From Gelidibacter sp038243395 (GTDB taxonomy: Bacteria; Bacteroidota; Bacteroidia; Flavobacteriales; Flavobacteriaceae): a stretch of DNA of 64,000 bases. The notes under the pieces were generated by a model. The model had not been told where the DNA came from. It searched no databases and saw only the letters and a list, made by a program, of their open reading frames with translations. The DNA lies in contig JBBSRC010000010.1 of NCBI GenBank assembly GCA_038243395.1, forward strand, positions 1 to 64,000. The letters are read 5' to 3'. The position numbers were made by a program, and so were the translations under genes. Shown here piece by piece: positions 22,633 to 31,927 of the stretch (within the stretch, counting starts at the first letter, position 1; each line of letters opens with the position of its first letter).

Positions 22633-24840
22633 TTAATTTATTAAAATCTTTTTAATTTTTTCCAAAGCTCCTGACCTTAATTTGGCAATATACATCCCAC
22701 CGGCCAATATGGAAAGATCAATTTGTTTACTATCACTTTTGTCGTCAAGTTGAGTGCTGATCATTAGCCGTCCATTCAGGTCGTAAATTGAAACAGCCGT
22801 ATTGGGAGCCATGGCGCCTTCGATGTGTAAAATAAGTGATCCATTGGTGGTGTACATTATGGGATGATTAAGAGGAGCTGCACCAAAAGATAACATTGGA
22901 TTGATCACATGTAAAAAGAACCTTCCTGTTTTTGAAATATTCGAATTAGTAAAAATACTATAATTATTAGTGTGTAATAAAGTGAACGTGTTGTCCAGCC
23001 TATCCTCCAAATAAACTTCAGTTTCTTTAGGTAGAATAACATCTGTAATACTGAAAGTTATTTCTTGCCCTTGCGGAGCATTTACGCCCAAGGGTATAAC
23101 CACACTTTTCGAGAGTTCGGAATAGGGTAGGCTTTGCACAGCCATATCCATCCCAGAGCTTTTATCTACCAAATGCGAGTAAATTGCAAAATCGGGAGTT
23201 TTCCCAGCGTAAACACCAGCATCATAGCCCGGATCAAGACCTTTGGTGGATTGTTTATTAAAGTAAACATCTGTGTGATAATTGGAAATACCGTTGCTGA
23301 GATTGAGTTTTAAGAACCCTACGTTTTTAGCGAGGGTATCTTTCCTAATTACAAATTCGTTGGTATCTCCCACAGTGCGCATAGAAGTGGCAAATGAGAC
23401 GCTCGCACCTTTAGCTTTGGAAGCTACCATAAAACCTTGACCAGGTTTTAATTTTGTGTTTGGATGTAAAGTAAGATAGGCTAAATTTTGAACCTTCCAT
23501 CCGTTGGAGATCTCAGGATCATAACTATAAATCCCTGCAGATGTTGCGGCCAATTGCGGATTGTTTGCAGCTAAAAATTCGGATAAATTGATATACGACG
23601 GAAATGGGTTTCCTATCAAGTTCCATTCCGAATAAGCGGAGCCTGAAACAAGGATTTCTTTTTCAATGTCTTTGGTGTGGACCATTCCTGTAAATGTGAA
23701 ACTTTCATTTTTTGGAACCGTAGTTTTATAACCAACACCGGCTTTAAAAGTTTCATTTTCAGAACTTGTAAAGTTTGTAAAGTTCCCTTTTGATTTGTTG
23801 AAAGGCCCAAATGAAAAGTTGGATTTTGCGGCGTTACTCATCACGTTGGGGTTTGATTTTCTAAAGACTTTAAACGTTTCTCCTGATAAGGGAGCCGAAA
23901 TAAGGACCTCATTGTTTACCACGCCCATGGCATTTTGGGTCTGAATATGACGTTCATATTTTGCAGCTCCCGTAACTTCCCCCGTAACAATTAAGCTGGA
24001 GAAGTTGTCTGCATCCGATTTCAAGGTGAGTTGGTTGGAGGTGGACAAATCTCCATTTACGGTAATAGACCCTGTTTTTGCTATAATTACATGGGCTTCG
24101 GCATTTACCTTCAAGTTTTTTACTTGTACATGATTTGCTTCCGTATAAGTTCCGTTAGCAATGATTGTGTTTTCATTCGCAGTTTTAGCGTTTGGGGCAT
24201 GGGGTGTCCAGCGGCCATCCGCATATAACAAGCCATCATAGGTCAGACTTCCTCCAAGACGGATGCCCGTATGTTCCAGTCCCAATACGTTTCCTAAACC
24301 ACCCTCGATATCAAAAGTGCCTAATGGACCAAGCATCCCGATGTTGGAAGCAAAGCCATAGAGTCTGAAGGTGATCTGACCTCCGACTGCCGATTTGAGT
24401 TTGGTTTCGATAATAGGCGATTGGCCGGAGTTGCTCACCTTGTCATCAGAATAAATGTCCGATTTGTAATTGTCCAAACTCGTTCGTATTCTAATTTTTG
24501 CGGGACCGTTTCCGGTAAAAAAATGAGACATGCCGTCGGGGTCCCGATCATAATTAATCTGTAATTCCGTAATGTTAATGATATAGCCCTCATCTGCGGT
24601 AACCGACCATTCGATATAATCATTGGTGTCCAACTTACCGCCATTCGCCCAATTGCCACTATTGAAGGTTGAGCCACTGGCAACGGTCAGTCCCAGACCT
24701 CTGGAAAGTGGTTGAGCGGTCATATGCGGAATGGCCACTGCTGTAGGTGTTTTTGTGCCAGAGAAAGCAGCAATATTCTGACCCAAAATGGGTAAGGATA
24801 TCAGCACAAACAAGATTATTGCAATTCTACTTTTTATCAA
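22633..24840 (-). CDS. Secreted protein with T9SS type A sorting domain
   Basis: 735 aa. Signal peptide MIKSRIAIILFVLISLPILGQ. The C-terminal 75 residues form a type A sorting domain (VSIYDLNGRLMISTQLDDK, LAGGMYIAKLRSG, final KKILIN), which directs export by the Bacteroidota type IX system and surface attachment or release. The N-terminal third looks like a beta-sandwich (DNYKSDIYSD, GGQITFRLYGFAS); the middle has a beta-helix-like stretch (TIIANGTYTEANHVQVKNL), common in surface proteins. No catalytic motif is recognised; adhesin or structural role are guesses. It stands alone on the minus strand with no partner gene. Confidence 0.88.
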   Translation of the reverse strand: MIKSRIAIILFVLISLPILGQNIAAFSGTKTPTAVAIPHMTAQPLSRGLGLTVASGSTFNSGNWANGGKLDTNDYIEWSVTADEGYIINITELQINYDRDPDGMSHFFTGNGPAKIRIRTSLDNYKSDIYSDDKVSNSGQSPIIETKLKSAVGGQITFRLYGFASNIGMLGPLGTFDIEGGLGNVLGLEHTGIRLGGSLTYDGLLYADGRWTPHAPNAKTANENTIIANGTYTEANHVQVKNLKVNAEAHVIIAKTGSITVNGDLSTSNQLTLKSDADNFSSLIVTGEVTGAAKYERHIQTQNAMGVVNNEVLISAPLSGETFKVFRKSNPNVMSNAAKSNFSFGPFNKSKGNFTNFTSSENETFKAGVGYKTTVPKNESFTFTGMVHTKDIEKEILVSGSAYSEWNLIGNPFPSYINLSEFLAANNPQLAATSAGIYSYDPEISNGWKVQNLAYLTLHPNTKLKPGQGFMVASKAKGASVSFATSMRTVGDTNEFVIRKDTLAKNVGFLKLNLSNGISNYHTDVYFNKQSTKGLDPGYDAGVYAGKTPDFAIYSHLVDKSSGMDMAVQSLPYSELSKSVVIPLGVNAPQGQEITFSITDVILPKETEVYLEDRLDNTFTLLHTNNYSIFTNSNISKTGRFFLHVINPMLSFGAAPLNHPIMYTTNGSLILHIEGAMAPNTAVSIYDLNGRLMISTQLDDKSDSKQIDLSILAGGMYIAKLRSGALEKIKKILIN

Positions 24841-25310
24841 AATATTTTATATTGAAGGAATCAATTTCCTAAGCTAACCTCATTAACGATAAGATCAAAT
24901 TTTCACTTGGAATCATTACTACCGAAAAAATCGGTGCCACTATATTAATGCAAAAATACGCTATGCTATCAAATAAAAAAATCCAATGATTTTCAATTTA
25001 TGAAAACGATTGGATTAGTAAAAAAGTATCAGGTTTATTTTTTATAATATTCAGTGTGGTTGCAAAGCAGAAGTGATGTGGTTTACCTGAAATCTTATAG
25101 CAATTCATTCGTTCAATAATTTCCGTAAATATGAAAGTAACAGGAATTTAAAAACCATTGCCAATAATTATGAAATGATTCTAGATATAAATAAATGTGA
25201 AATCTGACCAATTCATCATTGACTCCAGTACATGTTGAAATAATTTAGCGAGTTTCTTCTACAGAACTAAGGGATTTGGAAATTCTTTATGGGTTTATAG
25301 CGTACTTATA
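24841..25310. other. Non-coding gap with an orphan minus-strand terminator-like hairpin
   Basis: AATCCAAT (24980-24987) pairs with ATTGGATT (25009-25016), with ATTTTC/GAAAA inside. On the minus strand a T-run (24973-24980 region) follows. No gene feeds into it from the right on that strand. The rest of the gap shows nothing I can name. Confidence 0.45.
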
Positions 25311-25318
25311 TATCTTTG
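25311..25318 (+). promoter_or_regulatory. Putative -7 box (TATCTTTG) of the polysaccharide locus
   Basis: TATCTTTG matches TAnnTTTG exactly and lies 33 nt before the NusG-like ATG. The -33 element is unclear. As the first promoter of the locus it would control transcription of the antiterminator and possibly the genes after it. Confidence 0.5.
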
Positions 25319-25351
25319 TGGGTCTTAATGATCTAAAAAAAGATAAATCCC

Positions 25352-25813
25352 ATGCCCTGGTACGTCCTCCTTACAAAACCTAAATATGAACTTAAGGTTG
25401 CAGATCGTTTGCTTGAAGACGGTTTCGAAGTGTGTTGTCCTACTCGGATAGAAGTCCGGCAATGGAGCGACCGTAAAAAGAAAGTGACAGTGCCCTTGTT
25501 GCCCTCTATGATCCTGGTGAACATCTTAGAAAAGGACCGTTCTCAGGTTTTTGCGGTTCCTGGGGCAGTGCGCTATCTTTTCTGGTTGGGTAAGGCCGCT
25601 ATTGTTCCTTCGGAAGAAGTGGATTTACTCAAAGAGATTGCCGACAAAAAACAACAGGTAATCTCTACAGAAAAAATAAGCGTTGGTCAAGAAATTGATT
25701 TAAAAGCGTTCGGCTTATCTGCCAAAAAAGGAACCGTAAAATATATTTCCGGAAATCAATGTTGGGTGGTGCTGCACAATTTGGGATATGTAGTTAAACT
25801 AAAAATCGAATAA
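25352..25813 (+). CDS. NusG-like antiterminator (UpxY/RfaH type)
   Basis: 153 aa. An NGN domain occupies about residues 1-95 (MPWYVLLTKPKYELKVADRL, LLPSMILVNI, PGAVRYLFWLG) and a KOW-like domain the rest (KKGTVKYISGNQCWVVLHNLG). It is too diverged and too short for housekeeping NusG. In Bacteroides, UpxY paralogues head capsule operons and let polymerase read through the leader of their own locus. Its place as first gene of the polysaccharide cluster fits that role. The target site in this organism is unknown. Confidence 0.85.
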   Translation: MPWYVLLTKPKYELKVADRLLEDGFEVCCPTRIEVRQWSDRKKKVTVPLLPSMILVNILEKDRSQVFAVPGAVRYLFWLGKAAIVPSEEVDLLKEIADKKQQVISTEKISVGQEIDLKAFGLSAKKGTVKYISGNQCWVVLHNLGYVVKLKIE

Positions 25814-26129
25814 TCCCTCGATCTATTCTATAAATAATCATATTTTTGTTTCCTTTTAAGATCAATGTCAAATTTTTATGTCGGAGCCTTAATTCGCTTT
25901 TGATTAGTTAGTTGATGTGGCTATCCTTGGCGAAGCCGTATAGTTTGATTAAAAATTGGTCCAAGCTGAATCAAAGGAGGTCACCCAGAATTTGATTTCA
26001 ATACAAGTATAAGAATGATTTAGGGATTTTTTCGTGAACTTCAGAAGTCTATATAAAAAACATATTATAATAACCAGTGCATTTAAGTAATTGATTTTTA
26101 TTTAAACTGTCACCTATTAAACTAAGAGA
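25814..26129. other. Gap between the antiterminator and ugd
   Basis: 316 nt, no gene. It contains ATCAAAGGAGGTCACC (25972-25987), Shine-Dalgarno-like but not followed by a reading frame, and GGCGAAGCCGTATAG near 25929, part of a dispersed repeat type seen again near 31560 and 33713. A leader target for the NusG-like protein could lie here but no motif is recognised. Confidence 0.35.
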
Positions 26130-27521
26130 ATGAAAATAAAGAATATCTGCTGTATTGGAGCAGGGTATGTAGGCGGTCCCACAATGGCGGTTATCGCACA
26201 AAAAAATCCAAATATTAAGGTCACTGTTGTGGACATTAACGCTACGCGAATTGCGGCGTGGAACGATGAGGATTTGGAAAAACTCCCAATTTACGAACCC
26301 GGGTTAGATGACGTTATTGCAGAAGCCCGCAACCGAAATTTGTTTTTTAGTACAGATGTTGATGCCGCGATTGAAGCTGCGGATATGATCTTTATTTCCG
26401 TGAATACTCCAACCAAGACTTATGGTCAAGGGAAAGGAATGGCGGCCGATTTGAAGTACATTGAGTTATGCGCAAGACAAATTGCAGAGGTCGCTAAAAC
26501 AGATAAAATCGTTGTCGAAAAATCGACATTGCCGGTACGTACGGCTCAAGCAATCAAGAGCATATTGCACAATACGGGTAATGGTGTTCAATTTCAGATT
26601 CTGTCAAATCCAGAATTCTTGGCAGAAGGTACCGCAATTCAAGATTTGATGGCACCAGATCGCGTATTGATCGGAGGTGAGCAAACTAAAGAAGGCCTTG
26701 AAGCAATCCAAGCTTTAGTAGATATTTATGCCACTTGGGTGCCGTCTGAAAATATTCTGACCACTAATTTATGGTCTTCCGAATTATCGAAACTAACCGC
26801 AAATGCTTTTTTAGCACAGCGGGTGTCATCGATTAATGCCATGTCAGAATTGTGTGAAGTTACAGGAGCTGATGTAGATGAGGTCGCTATCGCGGTCGGA
26901 AAGGACAGCAGGGTCGGTCCTAAGTTTTTAAAGGCGTCGGTTGGGTTTGGAGGTTCTTGTTTTCAAAAGGACATCTTAAATCTGGTTTATATCGCAAAAT
27001 CTTATGGCTTGAACGAAGTGGCAGATTACTGGGAACAGGTTATTATCATGAACGATTATCAAAAACGTCGTTTTGCCAACAAAATCGTTCAGACACTCTA
27101 CAATACCATTTCTGGTAAAAAAATAGCCTTTTTAGGCTGGGCTTTTAAAAAGGACACAAATGACACGCGTGAATCTGCGGCCATCTATGTTTCAGATCAG
27201 CTTATGGAAGAGCAGGCTAATATTGTGGTGTACGATCCAAAAGTAACGGCGCAACAGATGCAAAGTGATATCAATTATCTCAACACACGTTCTGAAGACG
27301 ATAACAAGAATTATTTAACCACCGTTTTGGATCCTTATGAAGCTTGTAAAGATACGCATGCCATAGCTGTTTTAACGGAATGGGATGAATTTAAGACCTA
27401 TGATTGGGAAATGATTTATAAGGGTATGAAAAAACCAGCCTTCGTATTTGACGGGCGTGGCATATTAGATAAGGATACCTTAGAAACTATAGGATTTGAA
27501 GTCTATGTCATCGGAAAATAA
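26130..27521 (+). CDS. ugd: UDP-glucose 6-dehydrogenase
   Basis: 463 aa. Oxidises UDP-glucose to UDP-glucuronate with two NAD. The Rossmann motif CIGAGYVGGPTMAVIA is at about residues 7-22; catalytic C277 lies in GFGGSCFQKD; the ending domain has FLGWAFKKDTNDTRESAAIY. The sequence is closer to the eukaryote-like long UGDH group than to the short enterobacterial one. First enzyme of the polysaccharide locus; the next gene overlaps it by 17 nt and probably uses its product. Confidence 0.95.
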   Translation: MKIKNICCIGAGYVGGPTMAVIAQKNPNIKVTVVDINATRIAAWNDEDLEKLPIYEPGLDDVIAEARNRNLFFSTDVDAAIEAADMIFISVNTPTKTYGQGKGMAADLKYIELCARQIAEVAKTDKIVVEKSTLPVRTAQAIKSILHNTGNGVQFQILSNPEFLAEGTAIQDLMAPDRVLIGGEQTKEGLEAIQALVDIYATWVPSENILTTNLWSSELSKLTANAFLAQRVSSINAMSELCEVTGADVDEVAIAVGKDSRVGPKFLKASVGFGGSCFQKDILNLVYIAKSYGLNEVADYWEQVIIMNDYQKRRFANKIVQTLYNTISGKKIAFLGWAFKKDTNDTRESAAIYVSDQLMEEQANIVVYDPKVTAQQMQSDINYLNTRSEDDNKNYLTTVLDPYEACKDTHAIAVLTEWDEFKTYDWEMIYKGMKKPAFVFDGRGILDKDTLETIGFEVYVIGK

Positions 27522-28548
27522 CCCTCTTTCAAAAACGATCTTAGTTACTGGCGCTGCTGGATTTATTGGCTTTCATGTGTCCAAAGCCCTATTGGCGTTG
27601 GGTCATAAGGTTATTAGCATTGATAATATCAATGACTATTATGATGTCAATTTGAAGTTGGCGCGCTTATCAGAATTGGGGATCGACAAAAAAGAAGCCA
27701 CTCAAGATCTAAATTATACGTCAAGTACCACGCATGGCGAGCAAATGATTTTTGTCAAAATGAATTTGGAAGATCGAAATGCCTTACCAAAGCTTTTTGA
27801 AAATCATGCGATTGATAGTGTGTGCAACTTGGCGGCTCAGGCCGGCGTCCGATATTCTTTAGAAAACCCTGAAGCTTATGCAGATAGTAATTTGACTGGG
27901 TTCTTAAACATTTTGGAATGTTGTCGCAATTACAAAGTTGCCAAATTGGTCTATGCCAGTAGCTCGAGTGTATATGGTAACAGCGATGCCGTTCCGTTTG
28001 AAGAAACTGCCAATGTTGATCATCCGGTCAGCTTGTATGCAGCGACTAAAAAAGCAAATGAACTAATGGCCCATGCCTATAGCCATTTGTACGGTTTTGA
28101 AACCATCGGACTTCGATTTTTTACTGTTTACGGTCCCTGGGGACGTCCAGATATGGCCATGTTTTTATTTACCGAAGCTATTCTGAACAATCAACCCGTC
28201 AAGGTTTTTAATAACGGGGACCTCTCACGCGATTTTACTTATATAGATGATATTGTGAAAGGTGTTTTGGCTACTTTGTTAGAAACTTCTGAAGATGATT
28301 CAAAATATAAGCTTTACAATATAGGCAACAGTCAACCCGTACAACTTTTAAAATATATAGAAGCGATAGAAGCAGCCTTAGATAAAAAAGCCATCAAACA
28401 GATGATGCCCATGCAACCTGGAGATGTCAAGCAAACTTACGCTAACGTCAATCGTTTGAAAAAGGATTTTAATTACCAACCAAAAACGGAGGTTAAGCAC
28501 GGGATTGCTGAATTCGTGGAATGGTATAAAGGGTTTTATGGAAGGTAA
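27505..28548 (+). CDS. UDP-glucuronate 4-epimerase-like NAD-dependent epimerase
   Basis: 347 aa from ATG 27505 (TTG 27496 is an alternative). Extended short-chain dehydrogenase: NAD loop VTGAAGFIGFHVSKAL, catalytic SSSSVYG and YAATKKANE (Tyr and Lys of YxxxK). NAAQAGVRYSLENP and GPWGRPDMA are marks of the UDP-glucuronate/galacturonate 4-epimerase (CapI, LpsL) group. Likely converts UDP-GlcA to UDP-GalA. Overlap with ugd supports a coupled two-step pathway. Confidence 0.9.
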   Translation: MSSENNPLSKTILVTGAAGFIGFHVSKALLALGHKVISIDNINDYYDVNLKLARLSELGIDKKEATQDLNYTSSTTHGEQMIFVKMNLEDRNALPKLFENHAIDSVCNLAAQAGVRYSLENPEAYADSNLTGFLNILECCRNYKVAKLVYASSSSVYGNSDAVPFEETANVDHPVSLYAATKKANELMAHAYSHLYGFETIGLRFFTVYGPWGRPDMAMFLFTEAILNNQPVKVFNNGDLSRDFTYIDDIVKGVLATLLETSEDDSKYKLYNIGNSQPVQLLKYIEAIEAALDKKAIKQMMPMQPGDVKQTYANVNRLKKDFNYQPKTEVKHGIAEFVEWYKGFYGR

Positions 28549-29097
28549 ATATCTCTAAATAGAGAGGTTAAGAGAGCCAAGAAATCATAGAAAATAGAGG
28601 ATAGACTATACCCGCCTGCCGGATGGGCAGGCATTAACAACGTTGAGGTTTAAAATGTCCTGATTGAAAATGTTAAAATCAAAATCTAGTAAACAAAGCA
28701 AAATTCATTAGCCGAAACATAAACAGAAGCGTCATGGCGAGGAATGAGGTACGAATGACGTGGCCATCTCATTGTTATAAAGTCCGAATTCTAGAGGAAG
28801 TCGATACATAGCCTGACCGTCCGCTTGACTCACCTAAACGTTCGCGGAAGCTGGAAACCCACTTTAAATACACATCACTTTAAAACTATCCTTTTGAATT
28901 GGAAATCAAATTTTTTTAAAAACCCATAGAGTTTTCCATTCGTGTAATTTAATTTGGATTATTAATGGACGAATACCAAATAATCTGACCTCATTTATTC
29001 GTGCCAATTAGTGAAACCCGCCTGAATGAGAAAGTCGGGCAGGTTCGTGTTTTAAAAAAGCATTAGTTTTTCTCAAACACAACAAACAAGAACAAAA
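28549..29097. repeat. Repeat-rich gap with small palindromes
   Basis: 549 nt without a gene. GCCTGCC (28614-28620) and GGCAGGC (28626-28632) form a perfect stem of a family common in flavobacterial spacers; a related half-site GCCTG/CAGG lies near 29020-29045. GTCATGGCGAGGAATGAGG near 28731 resembles another dispersed palindromic element (GTCAT...ATGAC). No promoter recognised. Confidence 0.5.
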
Positions 29098-30048
29098 ATG
29101 AAAAACTTCGCCCTAATCGGTGCCGCAGGCTACATTGCCCCACGTCACATGAAAGCCATTAAAGACACGGGCAATACCTTGGTGGCTGCGTTGGATCCTT
29201 ACGACGGCATCGGGATTATGGATAATTATTTCCCACGGGCCAGCTTTTTTACAGAGTTTGAACGTTTTGATCGTTTTGTAGACAAATGGCGCAGGGATAG
29301 TGGCAATAAAATTGATTACGTGTCGATCTGTTCGCCAAATTACTTGCATGATTCACATATCCGATTTGCACTAAGGAGTGGGGCAGACGCCATTTCAGAG
29401 AAACCCTTGGTGCTCAACCCGTGGAATGTAGATCAATTGAAAGTCATTGAAAATGAAACAGGAAAAAAGATCTTTAACATCCTGCAATTGCGATTGCATC
29501 CAACCATTATCGCATTAAAAGAGAGAATTACAAAGGAGTTAAAGCAAGACCCTACTAAAATATATGAGATCGATTTGACCTATTTAACCTCAAGAGGCCG
29601 GTGGTATTTTGTGTCTTGGAAAGGCGACGAAGCGAAATCTGGTGGCATAGCCTCCAACATTGGTGTCCATTTCTTTGATATGCTCTGTTGGATTTTTGGC
29701 GATGTCCAAGAGAATATCGTCCATTTAAAATCCCCAGATACCAATGCGGGTTTCTTAAAATTAAAGCACGCCAACGTAAGATGGTTTTTATCCGTGAATC
29801 AGGATTATATTCCTGACGCCATTAAAAATGCAGGACTGACAACCTACCGCTCCATTGCAATAAATGAAGAAGAAATAGAGTTTAGTGGGGGCTTTACTGA
29901 TTTACACACCAAAAGTTATCAGGAAATTTTAAAAGGCAACGGCTTTGGTCTAGATGAAGCTTATAGCTCCATAAATACGGTGTCTGCTATCAGAAATCTT
30001 GATCCTATTGGATTGAAAGGGGATTACCATCCGTTTTGTAGGTTCTAG
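29098..30048 (+). CDS. WlbA/WbpB-like nucleotide-sugar 3-dehydrogenase
   Basis: 316 aa Gfo/Idh/MocA oxidoreductase. MKNFALIGAAGYIAPRHMKA is the NAD-binding start; SICSPNYLHDSHI and EKPLVLNPWN carry the EKP catalytic Lys. The WlbA/WbpB subgroup oxidises C3 of UDP-GlcNAcA as second step toward UDP-2,3-diacetamido-2,3-dideoxyglucuronic acid. The partner acetyltransferase follows at 30525 and a suitable 6-dehydrogenase at 33892, which supports the substrate guess. Length is normal. Confidence 0.87.
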   Translation: MKNFALIGAAGYIAPRHMKAIKDTGNTLVAALDPYDGIGIMDNYFPRASFFTEFERFDRFVDKWRRDSGNKIDYVSICSPNYLHDSHIRFALRSGADAISEKPLVLNPWNVDQLKVIENETGKKIFNILQLRLHPTIIALKERITKELKQDPTKIYEIDLTYLTSRGRWYFVSWKGDEAKSGGIASNIGVHFFDMLCWIFGDVQENIVHLKSPDTNAGFLKLKHANVRWFLSVNQDYIPDAIKNAGLTTYRSIAINEEEIEFSGGFTDLHTKSYQEILKGNGFGLDEAYSSINTVSAIRNLDPIGLKGDYHPFCRF

Positions 30049-30524
30049 AATTGACGGATGGCGGATGACTGATGACGGAGGACGGGTGTGTTGCGAGTTA
30101 TGAGTTAAGAGATTTGTTACGAAACTGGACTCAAAATAATAATAAGCCAGTTTGACTTTATTTTGGCATTAAAATTCACAATGGCGTAATTCAATGGTTA
30201 AGGCTAAAACCCTAGTTCACATTAAACTCATAAAATTTCAAACCAAAAACCATCTAACGTTTCAAGCCCTCTAAACATTAAACTCATAAACCACCTAAAC
30301 TTTTTGTACATAAACTTTAATTTTTATTCGTAAAACCTCACACCTAATCAAACCCACTAAACTCTAAACTAATAAACCTCCTAAACTTTTTATAAATACA
30401 TTCTAAGCTCTTTTATCCGTCCGTAGCATTTGCGAAGGCGGAACCTCCATTCCTTAAACCTCAAACCTCAAACCTCAAACCTCAAACCTCATACCTCACA
30501 ACTAATCCCTAATCCCTAATTCCC
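30049..30524. repeat. Strand-asymmetric repeats, ending in a 7-bp tandem tract
   Basis: First 50 nt are G-rich (GGATGGCGGATGACTGATGA); from about 30210 the plus strand is almost without G and has degenerate copies of ATTAAACTCATAAA and CCTAAACTTTTT. From 30456 a strict 7-bp period begins: five AAACCTC units, then ATACCTC, ACAACTA, two ATCCCTA, and ATTCCC up to the wbpD-like ATG. TAGCATTTGCGAAGGCGG at 30424-30441 is a dispersed repeat seen again near 32615-32650. Confidence 0.7.
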
Positions 30525-31097
30525 ATGACCAACTATTTCATCCACGAATCCAGCTATATCGACGCTGATGTCTTAATCGGCGATAACACCAAGATCTGGC
30601 ATTTCTGTCATATTCTATCCAACACCCAAATCGGCGAGAATTGTTCCTTCGGACAAAACTGCGTGGTGGGGCCTAATGTAAGCATTGGCGATAACGTAAA
30701 AGTTCAGAACAACATTTCCATTTATGAAGGCGTTACCGTTGAAGACGATGTTTTTATTGGACCTTCGGTTGTTTTTACCAACGTTATCAATCCCAGAAGT
30801 TTTATCGTTAGAAAAACAGAATATCAAAAAACACTCATAAAAAAAGGCGTTTCCATAGGCGCCAATTCGACCATCATTTGCGGAAATACCCTTGGGGAAT
30901 ATGCGTTTGTTGGCGCAGGAACGGTCGTCACCAAAAATGTGCCTAATTTTGGTTTGGTGGTCGGCAATCCGGCCCGTCGAATTGGCTGGGTCAGTAAGTT
31001 AGGCCATATGTTGACTTTTAATGACGAAGGATTAGCTACATGCGCTGAAAGTGGGGAGGAGTATCAGTTGGAAGCCGATCAGGTTAGGGCTTTGTGA
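30525..31097 (+). CDS. WbpD/WlbB-like UDP-sugar N-acetyltransferase
   Basis: 190 aa left-handed beta-helix protein with hexapeptide repeats (IGENCSFGQNCVVGPNVSIG and similar), typical length. WbpD acetylates the 3-amino group of UDP-2-acetamido-3-amino-glucuronate using acetyl-CoA. FTNVINPRSF and GNPARRIGWVS match that group. The neighbouring wlbA-like gene gives the same pathway. The aminotransferase that must act between the two (WbpE/WlbC) is not in the window. Start ATG directly follows a 7-bp repeat tract. Confidence 0.88.
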   Translation: MTNYFIHESSYIDADVLIGDNTKIWHFCHILSNTQIGENCSFGQNCVVGPNVSIGDNVKVQNNISIYEGVTVEDDVFIGPSVVFTNVINPRSFIVRKTEYQKTLIKKGVSIGANSTIICGNTLGEYAFVGAGTVVTKNVPNFGLVVGNPARRIGWVSKLGHMLTFNDEGLATCAESGEEYQLEADQVRAL

Positions 31098-31460
31098 AGA
31101 ATGACGGAAATTAAATTGAAATCGAAGTTGAATTTGAATTTGAAAATTTAATGATAGGCGATGAAGGAAAGCTTGGGCGAAAAATCAGTGTAAATCTGCT
31201 GAATTCGTGTCATCAGCGTTCTTTTATAACATTAAAGAATGACAGAAAATTGAAGTCGAAGTTCAGTTTGAAGTCCAAAAGAAATTGAATATTTAATGAT
31301 TACTCATGACGGATAGCTTAGGTTAGAAATCAGTGTGAATCTGCTAAATCTGTGTCATCAGCGTTCTATTATAACCTTTAAGAATGGCAGAAAATAAAAT
31401 TGAAATCGAAGTTGAAGTCGGATTTGAAAACGAATATTTAATGATGATTTGAACTTACTT
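31097..31460 (+). repeat. Degenerate tandem repeat, about 140-bp unit, 2.5 copies
   Basis: GAATGAC-like starts at 31099, 31237 and 31382 (periods 138 and 145). Each unit has TTGAAATCGAAGTTGAA-like, TATTTAATGAT-like and CTGTGTCATCAGCGTTCT-like blocks. No frame stays open across it. The remainder to 31591 has CCTGCCCGCCCG and a GCGAAGCCATCC dispersed piece. Confidence 0.75.
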
Positions 31461-31591
31461 TAATAAAAGGATTATTAAAAGTTATTCGAGAGCCTAATTG
31501 CTTTGCGATCTTCGCAAAAAAAACCCATTGCCTGCCCGCCCGTCCATAGGTTTTGCTTAAGCGAAGCCATCCACGAGACTGTGGCTAGTGC

Positions 31592-31927
31592 TTATTTTTT
31601 CAATTCGATTATCTCTTTTTTCAGTTCAGGAAGTTCTTTTATAATAATCGTCCAAATTACTTCGTCTGAAATACTGTCATATTCGTGAGCAATTCGATTT
31701 CTAGTTCCGATTATTTTATGAGCATTTTTAATTTCAATTTCGGAATCTTTATATTTTAAAATCCTGTTAATTGCTTCTCCTATTATTTCTATATTTCTTT
31801 CTACTGCCTTTTTAGTTTTTAAGTCTTTTTGATACACTGAAAAGTCATGTTGTTCGGGTAAGAAGTCAAAAATTTCATCTATAGACCTTTCTATATCTTC
31901 AAGCCAAGAGTTTATTCTATTGTCCAT
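31592..31927 (-). CDS. hepT: HepT-like toxin (DUF86)
   Basis: 111 aa, helical. HEPN motif RxxxxHxY is present: R76-x4-H81-E-Y83 within RNRIAHEY. HepT is an RNase toxin of the type VII HepT/MntA pairs; its partner silences it by transferring AMP to the Tyr of this motif. The antitoxin gene lies upstream and overlaps by 11 nt, the standard arrangement. The pair is on the opposite strand to the polysaccharide genes, in a repeat-rich gap, suggesting arrival as a mobile or stabilising module. Confidence 0.9.
   Translation of the reverse strand: MDNRINSWLEDIERSIDEIFDFLPEQHDFSVYQKDLKTKKAVERNIEIIGEAINRILKYKDSEIEIKNAHKIIGTRNRIAHEYDSISDEVIWTIIIKELPELKKEIIELKK

Noticed and set aside
25972..25987. Strong Shine-Dalgarno-like AAGGAGGT
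   Set aside because: No start codon with a meaningful frame follows, and Bacteroidota rely little on such sites.
31503..31688. Plus-strand 61-aa frame opposite hepT
   Set aside because: Overlaps the hepT gene and dispersed repeat; product is low-complexity.
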